A DNA stretch of 64,000 nucleotides from Steromphala cineraria (Eukaryota; Mollusca; Gastropoda; Trochida; Trochidae): contig OU744735.1 in NCBI GenBank assembly GCA_916613615.1, positions 38,823,468-38,887,467 on the forward strand, given 5' to 3'. Every line of letters begins with the position of its first letter. Within the stretch, counting starts at the first letter, position 1. This document shows, piece by piece, positions 34,667 through 47,448 of this stretch. The notes beneath the pieces were generated by a model. That model saw only the letters and a program-made list of their open reading frames with translations, was not told the DNA's origin and made no database searches. A program made the position numbers and the translations under genes.

Positions 34667-34858
34667 TTAAAGGAGCAGTAGCACGTTTTTATGGGGAATA
34701 TAAGGTAATGTCAGGAAAATGAAAACTAATGGTTCCAATTGAAAGACAATCTATTTAAACTAAACGAAGCAGTACTAATTCATATATATAACAAACTTTA
34801 GCCATGCGATTCCTTTTTCTTACACAAAATGAATTTATAAAGGTTAATCTCTGCTGGT
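34667..34858 (+). mobile_element. TTAA MITE fragment (left half)
   Basis: TTAA then aggagcagtagcacgtttttatgggg, recognisable as the first ~190 bp of the MITE intact at 42232; the right half is missing. Confidence 0.75.
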
Positions 34859-35031
34859 GCATCATCAAGATCGTATGCAAATGTCATGCAAATAATGCCC
34901 ACATCCTTGATCATGCTGATTACGTACATATTTTCCAAATAACCTATAAATTGAAGTGCAAAAAAACAAAAAACACTTAACGTAACGAAAAAAATGAAAC
35001 CAGATCGCATGAAAACACATTGCTGGAGAGT

Positions 35032-36646
35032 AATATACACACCCAAAAAAGTTAAGCACTCCCGAAATAAAAGTTAAAATTTCAGTATATATGCTGAAAC
35101 CAAAATTTAACCCTCATTATGGCAAATCGAGCAATAAGGTTTTACCATTTGAAAAATCGTGTCTCATGAACGCAATCCCATGCACGTGAATCCCGCTACC
35201 CATGTGTTGCACAAACCAAAGTTTCAAATAATCACAAGTATTGGGTATTTAATGATCGGTTCCGACTTCATTACCCCTTGTTTCAATTCTCATTGACAAT
35301 GGCACGAAGGAGAATTTCAAATGCATTGAGATGGCAGATCATTGAGCTTCATCGACATCGGGCAGGACTTTCTAACAAGGGAATTGCCAAGAACTTACTT
35401 CCACTACACCGTCATAAGCTATCTGGCCAGGAAGCATGCACAAACAAAATTAATGTTGTGAGGGACCTTCCACGCCACAGGAGGATAGAGCTCTGTTACG
35501 ACATGTTAGACGCCTGCCGTTTGCTTCAAGCAATCTGAAAAGGGTTTGGTTAACTCATCGCCACTTGGGCAACCAAACTCTGAGAAATCGCTCCAAAGCT
35601 GCCTGATAAAGGACCAGACGGGTCATCAGGCGTCCAATGCTCACAAATAACCACAGACGTGAGCGTAGGTTTATATGGTGTGTGGACAGGCAGAGGTGGA
35701 ACCTGAGATCATGGAGGAGAGTACACTGGACGCACAAAAGTCGTTTCCTCCTGTATGCTGTTGATGGCCGAGTCCGCATATGAAGGACCAGGAAACACGT
35801 CTTGCCTTCAGGAACATTTTGCCATAGGTACCATATGCCGGGGGGTCCGTGATCAGGATAAGCTTCCCCAAACCACCAGTGATGGTTTGGGGAAGCTTCT
35901 CCTACGACTGTAGACTCGATTTGGTGACTATACAGATTTCACTCTAGGCGTTCGTTACATTCAGGAGATCCTAGATCCTGTAATTAGTTATCATTTCGAT
36001 GACCACATACTTGCCACAAGACCCTAGTTCATGGACGACAATGCCAGACCCATTCGTTCACTTGCTGTAAACCAACATCTGGAAAATAATGGTAAAACAC
36101 GAATTCCAAGACCAGCAATGTCACCTGATTTGAACCCAATCGAGCATGTTTGGGACATTGTCGGATACAAAGGATCCCCCTGTACAAAACCTGAGGGAAC
36201 GTGAGGCCGCTCTGCACGATGAGTGGCAGCGGATACCGATGGAACAATTTAAAGAACCTGGTTAGGGGGTAAGCCAAAAGAGTGGCTGCAGGTATTCGCA
36301 CACGTGATGGCACCACACGTTTCTGATGTTTGGCGATTCTTGAAACACTGATTCGCTTTATTTAAGCTGCTTTGATCGGGTGGCACACACCAAGAGCTTG
36401 TAGTGACAAAACTTAAACATCCATGTATTTGGATGAAATTCCATGTCCATTTCCCTCATTATTTTCGTGCATTTTGAGTGCCCACATGATTACCAAACTT
36501 CTCATGCAAATTATCAAATGATTGTTCGCTCAATAAAAAATGGTTTTGCTTATCATCTTTTTCTCAGTCTCATAGCATATTTCAACGAAGTTAACCCCTC
36601 TGTGAAAATGAGGTGGGTCCTTAACTTTTTTTGGTGTGTATATATA
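35032..36646 (+). mobile_element. Tc1-type DNA transposon, decayed
   Basis: The inverted ends are tatacacacccaaaaaagtt at about 35034 and the complement of aactttttttggtgtgtata at about 36622-36646, with TA-rich flanks as expected for TA insertion. It encloses the broken transposase at 35299-36353. Confidence 0.8.
35299..36353 (+). pseudogene. Tc1-family transposase, broken
   Basis: Starts MARRRISNALRWQIIELHRHR, a helix-turn-helix DNA-binding N-terminus. Later segments recognisable as the DDE catalytic domain lie in changing frames: FMDDNARP (second Asp; near 36030) and MSPDLNPIEHVWD (third acidic residue; near 36120). A final basic tail follows near 36290. Several stops and frame changes from 35536 onward show that it cannot make an active enzyme. 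Confidence 0.85.
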
Positions 36647-36764
36647 GTTGATGTGTCTGCTATGGAGAAGACGTTCAACATCACATATTTCCCTAACTTT
36701 TGGAAACATTCTGCAGTTGGGACTTGTGTATAACGGCCACAAAGGGGATCGGCCAAAAGAGGTC

Positions 36765-37098
36765 TTAAAAGGGCAGTTGCATGGTTTTTTTAATTTTATT
36801 ATTTTAAATTTTTCACTGATAATTGTCCGTAAATTCTAAATGTATTATTTTGATAGTGTCAAAAACCTTATTACACCAACCGAAGACACACAAAGTCCAT
36901 TGGCGGCCATTTTTGTGGTAACACCTTCAATATATTTTATGTAAGAAAAAGGAATCGCATGGCTAACTTTACATTATATATTTGATTTATTACTGCTTCA
37001 TTAAATTTAAATAAAAAATAATTTTAATTGGGACCATTTATTTTCATTTTCCTGCCATCATCTTATATTTCCCCTTAAACGTGCCACTATCCCTTTAT
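36765..37098 (-). mobile_element. TTAA MITE, inverted copy
   Basis: Complete minus-orientation copy: TTAA at 36765, aagggcagttgca, then the complement of the shared interior (tggcggccattttt, ttcattttcctg) to ccttta at about 37096, with one TTAA decayed. Confidence 0.8.
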
Positions 37099-37396
37099 TA
37101 AAACAAAGTTGTGTAAACATTAGTTTTTTTGCGTCAGGATATGATTTTATGGCTGTCTCCAATAAGTTATGTTTTGTCTGTTCACCCTCCATTAGTTTCT
37201 AACTAATGTTCAACCTCCAATAGTACCGTGTGTCGTAGTTGTGAGTTTATCGCCAAAACGCAACCGTTGTTTAATTTCATTTCAAAAGATTAATTTCATA
37301 CTATGTTCATCTGAGACGAAGAGAAGAACAAAACACAAGTCAAACATTTATTTAGGATGACATTTTCACAATGGTTCCATCAATCGTCAAATCAAG

Positions 37397-38615
37397 TTAA
37401 ATATTCCTTTTCATCGTGGTATTGCCTGACGACGTCAGAGTAGGTACGTCATCTCTTGTGTTAGTGGGGGGTGTACATGGGAATCTAGTACTTCGCTGAC
37501 ACGGTCCTCCATCTCTGGAGATTTTCTCTATACATCCTTCTTTACATACTGAATTGCCACATTTCAGAAACAGGCCTGTAAAGAAACGGTATTTTTAAGA
37601 ATATAACTTTAAAGGAATCATGATTTCCAAAACAAACATATCTTCTTCAACATTTAAAGTGATAAATTCCATATTTAGAGTAGTTACAAAAACAGAAAGC
37701 AGATGTTAAGTACAAGATTTTCATGTATATCCAACTTCTTTATTCAATCAAAAACTTCGCAATTATATACATAGTAATGTATTTGGTCATAGCTAGTAAA
37801 TAAAACAACATGCAAAAGCCCCGATTAACAAATGACCACATGGTATATATATATGGAGAGGGTTTTCTAAGTTGTATAACTTGTACCCAATCCTTTTCTG
37901 ATGAATATAATATGTTTAAACTAAACTAAACTATGAATGTGTAATACTTTTTTGCAGATTAATTATCAATACAATTAAATGTTGAAGCAAACAACATCTT
38001 GCCGTATCATAAAATATATATCATGTAAACCAGCAACATGAATCAAGATTGTGGTTGAAAGTTTTTTTCCAGAGGTAGAGCAGAACCTAATAATATAGGA
38101 CTACGGTAAAACTGAACCATGAAATAAAATTACCTGAGTAACATGTTCTTTTCCTTGAGCCGTAGACTCCTCTCTGGTTGTTCTGTTTCCGTATCGTTAT
38201 TGCCTTCTTTGTGAATTGCCCTCTGTTTCGAATATCCATTGTGTACTTCGGGAATCTAGAATTTAAAGTCAATTCTTTTAGTTCAATTAAAAAAATAATC
38301 AGCTATCGATAGTACAATATCGAGGTGAAAATTGGAGCAATTCAACAATGCTTTAATATCTTATCCAAAGACACATGTAATCAAACTACAAAGGAAAATT
38401 CAACTTTATAGCTTTCATTTAAGATGTGATAACTAGTTTTTATATCTTTGAATATTGATCAACTGAAGTTCTGTCAAAACTACTCTTATCACGTAAGATT
38501 GATAAACTGATTAAACATTAAATGAAGCTTTACGTTGGTGATTATTGTAAAGTTGTTTCAATTGATCAAATCTATGTACGAAATATTTTTAAAGAATTAC
38601 CTTCAAACGTTTCAT
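37397..38615 (-). CDS. Hypothetical small spliced gene (two alternative readings)
   Basis: No family recognised. Minus-strand exons with consensus borders: 38615-38601 (ATG AAA CGT TTG AAG, then gtaatt), 38255-38134 (acceptor attctag, donor gtaatt), and 37575-37397 (acceptor tttctttacag). Reading A joins all three in phase from ATG 38615 and stops at 37542 (56 residues; MKRLKIPEVHNGYSKQR...). Reading B starts at ATG 38239 in the middle exon, is also in phase, and stops at 37397 (94 residues; MDIRNRGQFTKKAITIRK...). Its C-terminal half has six Cys within about 36 residues (TCYSGLFLKCGNSVCKEGC region). A minus-strand AATAAA at about 37348 supports a 3' end here. Borders are consistent, but small size and lack of homology keep confidence low; further upstream exons are possible. 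Confidence 0.35.
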
Positions 38616-39664
38616 TCTGAGACAATCGTAAACTGTGAGTTGCGGTCGACCCGCAGGTTCCGGTGTTTGTCGTCAACCCGCAGAGCAAAGTGTATATAAC
38701 TTACCGATATCATACACTACATTAAAAACTGTTTTGTGTATTGAAAAGTTCATCGTCTTCGCTAACCATGTTTACCTGTCAGGTGTCATCGTGAAATGCG
38801 ATGATGCACGTGCAGTTAAGGCTAATAAAGCAGGATAGCCCTCCAATAGTTTAACGAAGAAGAAGAAAGAAAGAAAGAAAGAAGAAAAATAATTTATTTA
38901 AGTGTCAAGCGATACAGTTGTAAAAGACAGTAAAACACATAACTTAAAGTTCATATAACCACAAACATATTTCACTATTTTCTTTGAAATATATCAAAGT
39001 CTGATTACAATATTGTATAGCGCGCCTAAGGTCGCTACTAAAATATGTTCAGTTTGGTAATGAAAGCCGTTTTTGAATGCCACTTTTGATGGACCGCTTA
39101 GACCTGTCTGGCCACAAACCAGTGAATGCATGACTGCCCGTCACTGGTTACACCCCCTTTTTGTGATGTCATAAGCAGAAGTAGTCTCGTTATATCTATA
39201 ATCTATCATAACAATACCACAGAAAAAGACCAAATAATTAACGATTTTCAGAAAATGTTTTCCGACCAGTTAGATCAATCATTTTACGATGTGACACTAC
39301 TAAGCATTTGGTGTAAAAAAGATATCCACATCAATGGTAATTAAACAATTATTTAGGCAGTATTTCAGTTCAAATATTGATACGTTAATCTGTGTAGTCT
39401 GCTTATTACGTCACACCCGCGCGAGTTTTATGGCCCCTGACCCAGGTGGGGTTTTCACAGCCGATAATTACGCTGTCTTAATGAATGGCTGATTAAAGAT
39501 GTTTATGGACAAATTAACAAAAATCAAGCCCAGTTCTTATTTTTTTGAAAAATCTTTGAACGAAAATCGAGAAGTGGTAAAGTCGAGGTTAGTTGATGTT
39601 TAAAACATCGCCCGGCCAACTTGGGCCTATTTGACACTAAGGTACTAAAATGTATACAAGTAAA
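38616..39664. other. Intergenic, no gene supported
   Basis: AT-rich; contains a gaagaaagaaagaaag purine run at about 38860-38887. The short open frames show no recognisable protein. Confidence 0.5.
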
Positions 39665-39731
39665 AGCACTATGGTGCTAAAATATTATTGCATATATACA
39701 TAGGTGTGTTACATAGGTGTAGCATACATAT

Positions 39732-41100
39732 TTATGAGGTATTTTGCGAGAGTCTAAATCTAAAAAAATTTTTTATTAATGCGGCAACTGAGTAATTTAG
39801 TTTATGATGATTCATTAGAAATACGAGTTGATCGTTCGCCGAAAAATTGGGGAAATTTTGATCTATAGACGAGGAGTAATTCCAGAGAGGAGTTCGTATA
39901 TCTGAATATAAAGTGCAAGTAATAAGAAAATGAACCTCGTCTTCAATTACATTAGAGTTACAAAATTTACATAGACGATTTTCAAGTGGAGTTTTAGGTT
40001 TTGTAAAACGACCAGTCTCGATCTCTAAAGGGAGGGTGCTGCTTCTAAATTTAGCTAAATAGCCACGGAGTACTCTATCATTAACAAATTTAACATAATC
40101 AGAAGTACAAAAATCACTCTTAAAACTACGATATGTCCTTAATTTATTTCCATTGACTTGCCCCCTATCATTCCATAATTGTGAACACCAACTGTTAATA
40201 TCTATTTCTAAAAGTTTATATTTCAAAACCACGAAATCTGCACACAAAAAAAGATTAAAACTTTCAAATAACTTAACTACTGTACAATCCCAGGATTTAG
40301 GTACTGACAATGACCATTTATGTATACGATAAGGTAATCTATTTTCATTCACAAAACATATTCTTTTATAAAAACGAGCAATTTCAATACGCTGATTAAC
40401 TAAATTAGAAACCCATCCCATATCACCTCTCACTGCTAAATTTGGAGTCTTATTGCCTACACCTAGGAAAAATCTACATGCTCGATGTTGAATAGCATTT
40501 ATGCAGCTGAATTCCCTTGTACCCCAAATAGCTGCTCCATAAGATAAACTTGGTTTTACAAGATTGTCGTATAAAGTTGTATATACCTCGTAATTCATAC
40601 CCCCTACAGATTTGAATTTACTAATGATAACCCCCAATGCCCTGCTGGCTGACTTAGCAATAGCTTTAGCAGTGTAGTTTAGGTCCACATGTTCTTCTAA
40701 CCAAATTCCCAAATATTTATAAGACTTAGCTACTTCAATACAATCCAATCCACATGTAAAACTAAAACTTGATTGTGTCATCGACTTATTACGATAATGT
40801 ACAATTTTTGTCTTAGAAACGTTTATCTGGATGCGCCATTTTTTACACCATTCACTTACACAATCCAGCATACGTTGGAGTGAAGATTCATCAGGCGCAA
40901 ACAGTGCAATGTCATCAGCATACAAAAGAAGACTTATCATATTGTCGTCTATATTTATACCACATCTTAATTCGTTAATTTCAGAAACTAAGTCATTAAT
41001 AAACACAGAGAATAGTGATGGCGACAAAACGCAGCCTTGTTTTACACCGCACGGAGAGTTGAGTTTGAGCGATAGGGACACCAGTTTTCAAACCCTTTAA
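39732..41100 (-). CDS. Non-LTR retrotransposon (LINE) ORF2, 5'-truncated
   Basis: About 449 codons of a reverse transcriptase read on the minus strand. Visible are CGVKQGCVLSPSLFSVFIND (RT block before the active site), LLLYADDIALFAP with the YADD active site, the thumb region SYKYLGIWLEEH, and a C-terminal zinc-knuckle block (CKFCNSNVIEDEVHFLITC). The endonuclease and the front of RT are missing, typical of 5' truncation during insertion. The right edge is just before the hairpin at 41146. After the stop the 3' end has a short direct repeat (tacataggtgt, 39699-39721). The open frame is long and nearly intact, so insertion was probably not very old. Clade not assigned. Confidence 0.85.
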
Positions 41101-41145
41101 ACACTCGAACTCCAATAGTTGACAGTGACTTTGCTTTAAGTTAGA

Positions 41146-41253
41146 TATGGTCCTCAAAGTCTCTATTAGTTTGGCACGAGGGATTCGTCAACGGCCTAAC
41201 GACCTAAGACAAGTCCCTCGTGCCAAACTAATGGAGACTTTGAGGACCACATC
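41146..41253. repeat. Hairpin with ~38-bp arms
   Basis: tggtcctcaaagtctctatt and the following agtttggcacgaggga are mirrored at 41214-41252 with a single mismatch (ctatt/ccatt). Loop about 30 bp. It sits at the 5' truncation point of the LINE. Confidence 0.75.
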
Positions 41254-41565
41254 CTACACATATAGCCTACTGGTGGCCTTTTATTAGGGATGGACATTTA
41301 CAGACATACTCAAAGACAACTAACAAATAATAATGCTATTAACATAACTCAATCTAAACCTTGTAAGAACATGTCACACATTTAGTCATTATCAAAAGCT
41401 TTAATGAAATTATTATATTTTTAACATATTTATGGACACAATTGACAATACGCTATTTATTTACTCTATTGTGCACGTAATTCAACCTAATCTTTGAAAT
41501 CAAGTCTTCTAAAGTAATATGAACACATTGCGAAACTATCATAGGTGCATAATCAGGTCTTACGT

Positions 41566-41645
41566 CATTCTCTCCCCACAGAGGCAGCTCAGTCACACCC
41601 GAGTAAGCTTGCTCGCACTGAGCTGCCTCTGTGATGGAGAGAATG
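41566..41645. repeat. Hairpin with ~28-bp arms
   Basis: cattctctccccacagaggc and agctcagt (41566-41593) pair with 41617-41645, one or two mismatches. Confidence 0.75.
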
Positions 41646-42231
41646 GTCTTTTGTTAAATTATATTTTAAGGTATAGGAGACATTAAATGTCAAATTGTTT
41701 TGCATTTATTAATTTATATAAGTGATTAATTTCTGCCTAGCGTTCATATTTTCCTTGACAGAATGTTTCCAAATATGAAGAATCAAATGCATGGCAAATG
41801 ACCATTCATTTAAAGAGACAGGTGCATGTTTTTTTAAAATAATATATCCTTACATTTTCAACCATGATTATTTGTTTATGCCAAATAAATTATCTTCATA
41901 ACCTTATACATCTTAGGTTATCATCTTAAGCCGTGTAAGAAATTATCAAATATTAAGCGAAATCTGCTGTTGGTGTGAACACGTTGTATTTATTAAAGAT
42001 AAAGGTATATACGCTACGTTCGTTTTACAACTGCTGGTGTTGCCAAACTGAAAGGTTTTTACCTGAATTGTCATGTTATTTGTAACATTTACTTCGTTTT
42101 CGCGAGATCCCTTTCTTTTCCTACAAAAACCTGCTACTACACCTTTAAAGGTGTCTGAAATACAAACAACTATCTTGTGTACATAAGCAAATCAATACTA
42201 ACACGACACGCACCATTTTGTCGCAAACTCT

Positions 42232-42595
42232 TTAAAGGGGCAGTAGCACGTTTTTAGGGGGAATACAAGCTGATGTCAGGAAAATGAAAATTAATGGTTC
42301 CAATTGAAAGACAATGTATCTAATATAAATGAAGCAGTAATAATTTAAATATATAACGTAAAGTTTAGCCATCCAATTCATTTTTCTTACACAAAATGAA
42401 TTAAAGGTGTTCACACAAAATGACCGCCGATGGATTTTATGTGAATCTTCATACTTTGTTCTCTGACTATGGATGATTGGCTTGTGTAATGAGATTTTTG
42501 ACACTGTCAAAATAACACATTTAGTATTAACTTACAGTTATCAGTGAAAATTTTAAAATACAAAATTATCAAAAATCGTGCTACTGCCCCTTTAA
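42232..42595 (+). mobile_element. TTAA MITE, intact copy (tandem pair, first)
   Basis: TTAA on both sides, inverted ends aggggcagtagcacgttttt, about 364 bp, no coding. Same family as 36765, 42592, 45493, 50511 and 56893. Confidence 0.88.
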
Positions 42596-42955
42596 AGGGG
42601 AAGTAGCACGTTTTTAGGTGGAATATAAGGTGATGTCAGGAAAATGAAAATTAATGGTTCCAATTGAAAGACAATGTATTTAAACTAAATGGAACAGTAA
42701 TAATTCAAATATTTAACGTAAAGTTTAGCCATGCGATTCCTTTTCCTTACAGAAAATGAATTAAAGGTGTTCACACAAAAATGGCCGCCTATGTATTTTA
42801 TGTGATCTTCATACTTTGTCCTCCGACTATGGATGATTGACTTGTGTAATGACATTTTTGACACTGTCAAAATAATACATTTAACAGTAACTTACAATTA
42901 TGACTGAAAATTTTAAAATATAAAATTGTCAAAAAACGTGCTACTGCCCCTTTAA
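42592..42955 (+). mobile_element. TTAA MITE, intact copy (tandem pair, second)
   Basis: Same length and orientation as the preceding copy, sharing its right-hand TTAA (42592-42595): cccctTTAAagggg at the join. One copy evidently inserted into the target duplication of the other. Confidence 0.88.
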
Positions 42956-43385
42956 ACCATGAAATATCGAGCTCCTCGTGTTACTATAGACATAACAATT
43001 TTCGTGTTGTCAATGTCCATTTCACAATGCTTTGTACAAAAACTGTTATGATAGGCAGTTCGTCGGTGACACATCGTCATTCAAGCCATGGATATCACAA
43101 CCACGGAATGTCTTTTGTACTGGGAGAGTTGAAGGATATGACCTGAACAATATTTGAAGGTATGTCGATGGTTTAGTATACATTTTTGTTTATTTGAAAA
43201 TATCAGTATAACATTTTTATGAGTTTCCATTTGTTTTGTTTTGTGAGACTCGGGTGAAGTTGAATGAATTTGTTAGTTTCTTTAATCACGACTGTCAAAA
43301 GGATCATTGCGGTAATATGAAATGGTCATTGATTTTAACATTTACCTCTCCCTTGAACCGTCCTCATAAATTTCAATAAAATCTC

Positions 43386-43690
43386 ACGATAATCGTTCAA
43401 AACACAGCTGATGTTCTCTTATAGTTTTGAATACATTGTGTATGTTTGTCAATGTTGTACAAATTTACTGCTGTTCCATGTAAATATTCTCGTAAAAATA
43501 TGTATAACATACACAGTAGGCATGAAAGGGGGTAACGATTATCGTCCGAAACATAGCTGATGTTAAATTACAGTACATTTAGGTTTGAATAAACTGTGTA
43601 TGTTTGTCAATGTTGTACAACTTTACTGCTGTTTCGTGTAAATATTCTCCTGAAAATATGTATAACATAGGTATGAAAAAAGGGTAACTT
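43386..43690. repeat. Two-copy tandem duplication, ~151-bp unit
   Basis: cgataatcgttcaaaacaca at 43386 and cgattatcgtccgaaacata at 43537 begin two related units; both contain tgtatgtttgtcaatgttgt. No gene. Confidence 0.65.
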
Positions 43691-45492
43691 GCTTTTGTTG
43701 CCAATCCCGTTTAGGGTTCTAACTACGTTCATACCAAGTTTAATAAAACTATCACTATAAGCGAGCTGTTGTTGGGCGGCGCTGTTATTATGTAGCTTTA
43801 CTGTTATCGCTTTGTGACCCGTTTCCGGGACAGATTTCACAAAAATGAATTTTAGTTTTATCATTTATCAAATCTTGCTAATATTTGATCATGATCGATT
43901 CTTAAAGTTTCACAAACTGCATTTTATCATAGTGGATCCGACGATTCTAAATCGCCAATACTTTTATCCCTATTACGAACCATCAAAAATAATTCCTTGG
44001 CAACATATTCTTAGTTTTTAAGGCAAGTAGTGGAAATTTCTTCAAAAGTCTATTCACAACTGGGGATATAAAAGCAATAATATAACCCAAGGCAAGACTA
44101 CATTGTTTTTCAACTGAACCATCTGATATTGATTTCAAGCATGTGTAAAAGTATTTACGGTCAGTAAAGTGGTCATGTAAACACAAAATGCAGGTAATGC
44201 AAAAGTATTTTGTTTTTGTAAGTATTTTACTCAATATATAATTGTGCCATGCAAACAGGTCTTCTATGTTCTTGCAGGTGCAAAAGTAAAAGTCCTTATT
44301 GCATTATTACTATTTTAGGCTAGGCGACCTTTCTGGTTTTACGCTGTCTCTTTCATAGAGCATTATTATTAGCGGTTTGTTTATAAGAAATGAAGATTGC
44401 TCATAGCCAAATAAGTGAAAAGAAAAACATAAATTGAAAAGTGTATTTTTTAAATTTCATCAGTATTCAGATATACAAAGGGAAAGTTTAAATAGCCGTT
44501 TCTAAAACATTCTTAATAACCTTTGTCCATAGTGACAAGGCTACGCAAAAATGAAATACTGCTTGGTAATAAATCATTTGAAAGCAAGTCATGATATTTG
44601 AGGCTAATATACATTATAGTCCTTTATTCAGCAAGTCTCGACTTTATCAATAGACACATGAAGCCGCAAGATCAAGAAATAGATTTAAGAAAAGTTTTGA
44701 ATTTTATTTGAAAACTAATCATAGACATTTGGTCGGACGTGGAACGTATTCTCAATAAAAGTAGCAGACAGACAGACAGAATATTTTATTTTTGTCTCAC
44801 TTGTTTTACACAACCAATCGCTCAGCGATTTATGAGAGACACTTTTACATTCAACTTAAAATGCATGTAAATATACAGCTAAGGATGACAGTAAGATCAT
44901 ATAAAAGGTACATACAAGGCTCTTAAAAGGCTAACAAAAACCATAGCTATAAACATATTTACATATCACAGTCATTCATATAAAATATTTAGTAGCTGTA
45001 CGTATCATGTGACCTCTTTCCCAGCTACGTCAATACGTAACTGCTGGTTAATTAGGTCTGAAAAGGCTCGAACTTGGTGTTCCCCTTTAAGGAATAGCAT
45101 TTAATCTTGATTTACTCATGATAAATATGTGTTTATACTTTTGGAACATTCGAAATTGTTTCATAATTTCTTTCTGTGCCAATGATATGATAGCTTCAGA
45201 TAGAGGCGACCAATCCTTGTTACAGAGCGTTAATGAATCCATAAAAAAATAAGTTTCTTATTTTTGAAACAATATCAACCAAGCAGAGACCGAAGACGTA
45301 GAAGTAATAATTAAATATCATGTGAACACTGCATACGATATTTTTTTGTGTGAACACCTTTTCACATTTGTTAAGGGGAAATCAATGAAGTTAATATCAT
45401 AATACTGTTGTTGTTGGGTTGGAGTTTAACGTCTGCTTTCACCATGAGGTGATGTCGCCGACGTAATCATAATACTACTTTTGTAAAACAGT

Positions 45493-45856
45493 TTAAAGGG
45501 GCAGTAGCACGTTTTTTGATAATTTTATATTTTAAATCTTTCACTTATAATTGTAAGTAAATGTTAAATGTAGTATTTTGACAGTGTCAACAATCTCATT
45601 ACACAAGCCAATCACCCATGGTCATAGGACAAAGTATGAGGATTCACATAAAATCCATTGGCGGCCATTTTTTTGTGAACACCTTTAATTCATTTTTGTA
45701 AGAAAAAGGAATCTCATGGTTGAACTTTAAGTTATATATTTAAATTAGAACTGCTTCATTTAGTTTAAATACATTGTCTTTCAATTGGAAACATTTATTT
45801 TCATTTTCCTGACATCACCTTATATTCCCCCTAAAAACGTGCTACTGCCCCTTTAA
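45493..45856 (-). mobile_element. TTAA MITE, inverted copy
   Basis: TTAA at 45493-45496 and 45853-45856, with the interior reversed relative to 42232 (attggcggccatttttttg near 45657). Confidence 0.88.
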
Positions 45857-47436
45857 ACGTTTGAAATTTAATCAATACTATCAACCTGTCTGTCTGTGAA
45901 TTGTTGGCAATCCTGATAATCCCTTGAATTGACAGCTAATTAATACGGATTAATAAGGATTATTTTTCATTGTCACCTTTATGGAAATTGTTGCAACTGT
46001 TATAACAGTGCTTTTATCTTTGTCACTGCTTCGCTCCAGTGAACAGAGACTATAGCTAAAAACAATAGGAATGGTTAGGCACACCGTTCATTTGTTTTAC
46101 TTGTACTGCCCGAGGGGGCGGGGGTGTCTAAGTATTCTAATTGCAACACAGAATATCACACCTTTCGCATCTCTGGATTTCAGGCTCATAAAACCTACCA
46201 ACGTTAGAATTTTATTGTTGGGTATCTTGCATTCAGGACAAGGAGTACGTACTGAGGCTATGTAAAGTCTTTTGCTGAACGTTAAAGGCAGTAGGAAATG
46301 ACACTTTAGTCCAGTATTGATGAGACGCTGACACGCATTCAGGTAAGAACAGGCAATTAGCTCATTATCACACACCTGTGTCACTTTTGTAGGTGTATGG
46401 ATTTTAAGAATATTAAGGATATTGAATACAATAAGAGGATATGGATTCGGAAGTTTTTCTTCTTTTTTTATTAATAAAATCTTATTAGTGAACTCATAAA
46501 ACAAGTTAACTGAATGTTCAGTTTTCAGATAGCAGTTAGTAAGAACGCTGCTGAAACGAGCTATTGTTTTTAATCATTTTCATTTTTCTTTGTTTCCATT
46601 TACTATCTTACCTTTTTACTACCCTGAAAATGGTCCATTGTCAAGATGTCTTTACCTATCCCTGCATCTAATTCATTGTATTTGTGTTTTTACATATGTA
46701 TTAGCGGTGGCAATTGTTTAAAAACAGAGTTTCCTTTAAAATGTTCATTCTTAAACGTTGAACGACGAATGATCGTAACGAACAAAGTGTGAATCTTTTT
46801 TAGAATTTTTTTGTTTTGATCCCCGAAACGTTATTAAGTAATTGATTCTATCTCTTATTGTGATTCATCGAATTACACATTTTAGTCATTCCCTTTTTAC
46901 CTCTTATTTCACAATTCGGCTTTCTTCAAACAGAAGGGTTTAAAAGACCCTTAGATTTTGTAACCAATTACTAGGTGTTATATTACTTCCATCGCCTTTA
47001 CTAATGAGGACATTTTTAATTGCTACCATCTTGAGATGCTTACAGAATTACATATGAGGAAATAATCGAAAATTCTGAAAAATATTTAAAATTCAAATAC
47101 AATCAGACTATCGGTTTGGAAACAGTAGTTTTATTTCATATAAGATTGACAATGACAAAAATAATCGAATAGTTAGAGAGCACAACATCGCTTTCACCAC
47201 ACACCTTTATTAAAATCAAATAAACCATATACATATGGAAGAAAGTATCGCATGAACTGCTTGTTCAGGATTGATTTACCTTAGAAATTGCCATTATCAT
47301 TCTATCGGCTCTAAACATCATAAGGTGGGGCATGGTCACTTTTCAATGTCTAAACCCAAACGAAACCACACCCCTTTCGATAAATGATCGTTCCCTTATC
47401 TGTTTTCTCTTCATGATATTTTTTCTCTTAATACAG
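45857..47436. other. Intergenic DNA upstream of the C1GALT1-like gene
   Basis: No supportable gene. A 135-codon minus frame (46097-46504) has no recognisable domain. A non-coding first exon of the galactosyltransferase gene may lie here but could not be placed. Confidence 0.4.
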
Positions 47437-47448
47437 TGCTTTGAGAAG

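Noticed and set aside
41174..41183. ggcacgagg resembling a cDNA-library adaptor, hinting at contamination
   Set aside because: It lies inside a symmetric hairpin arm with genomic sequence on both sides; chance match.
46097..46504. 135-codon minus-strand frame
   Set aside because: No recognisable domain, no splice support, AT-rich composition; probably chance or an unrecognised repeat relic.
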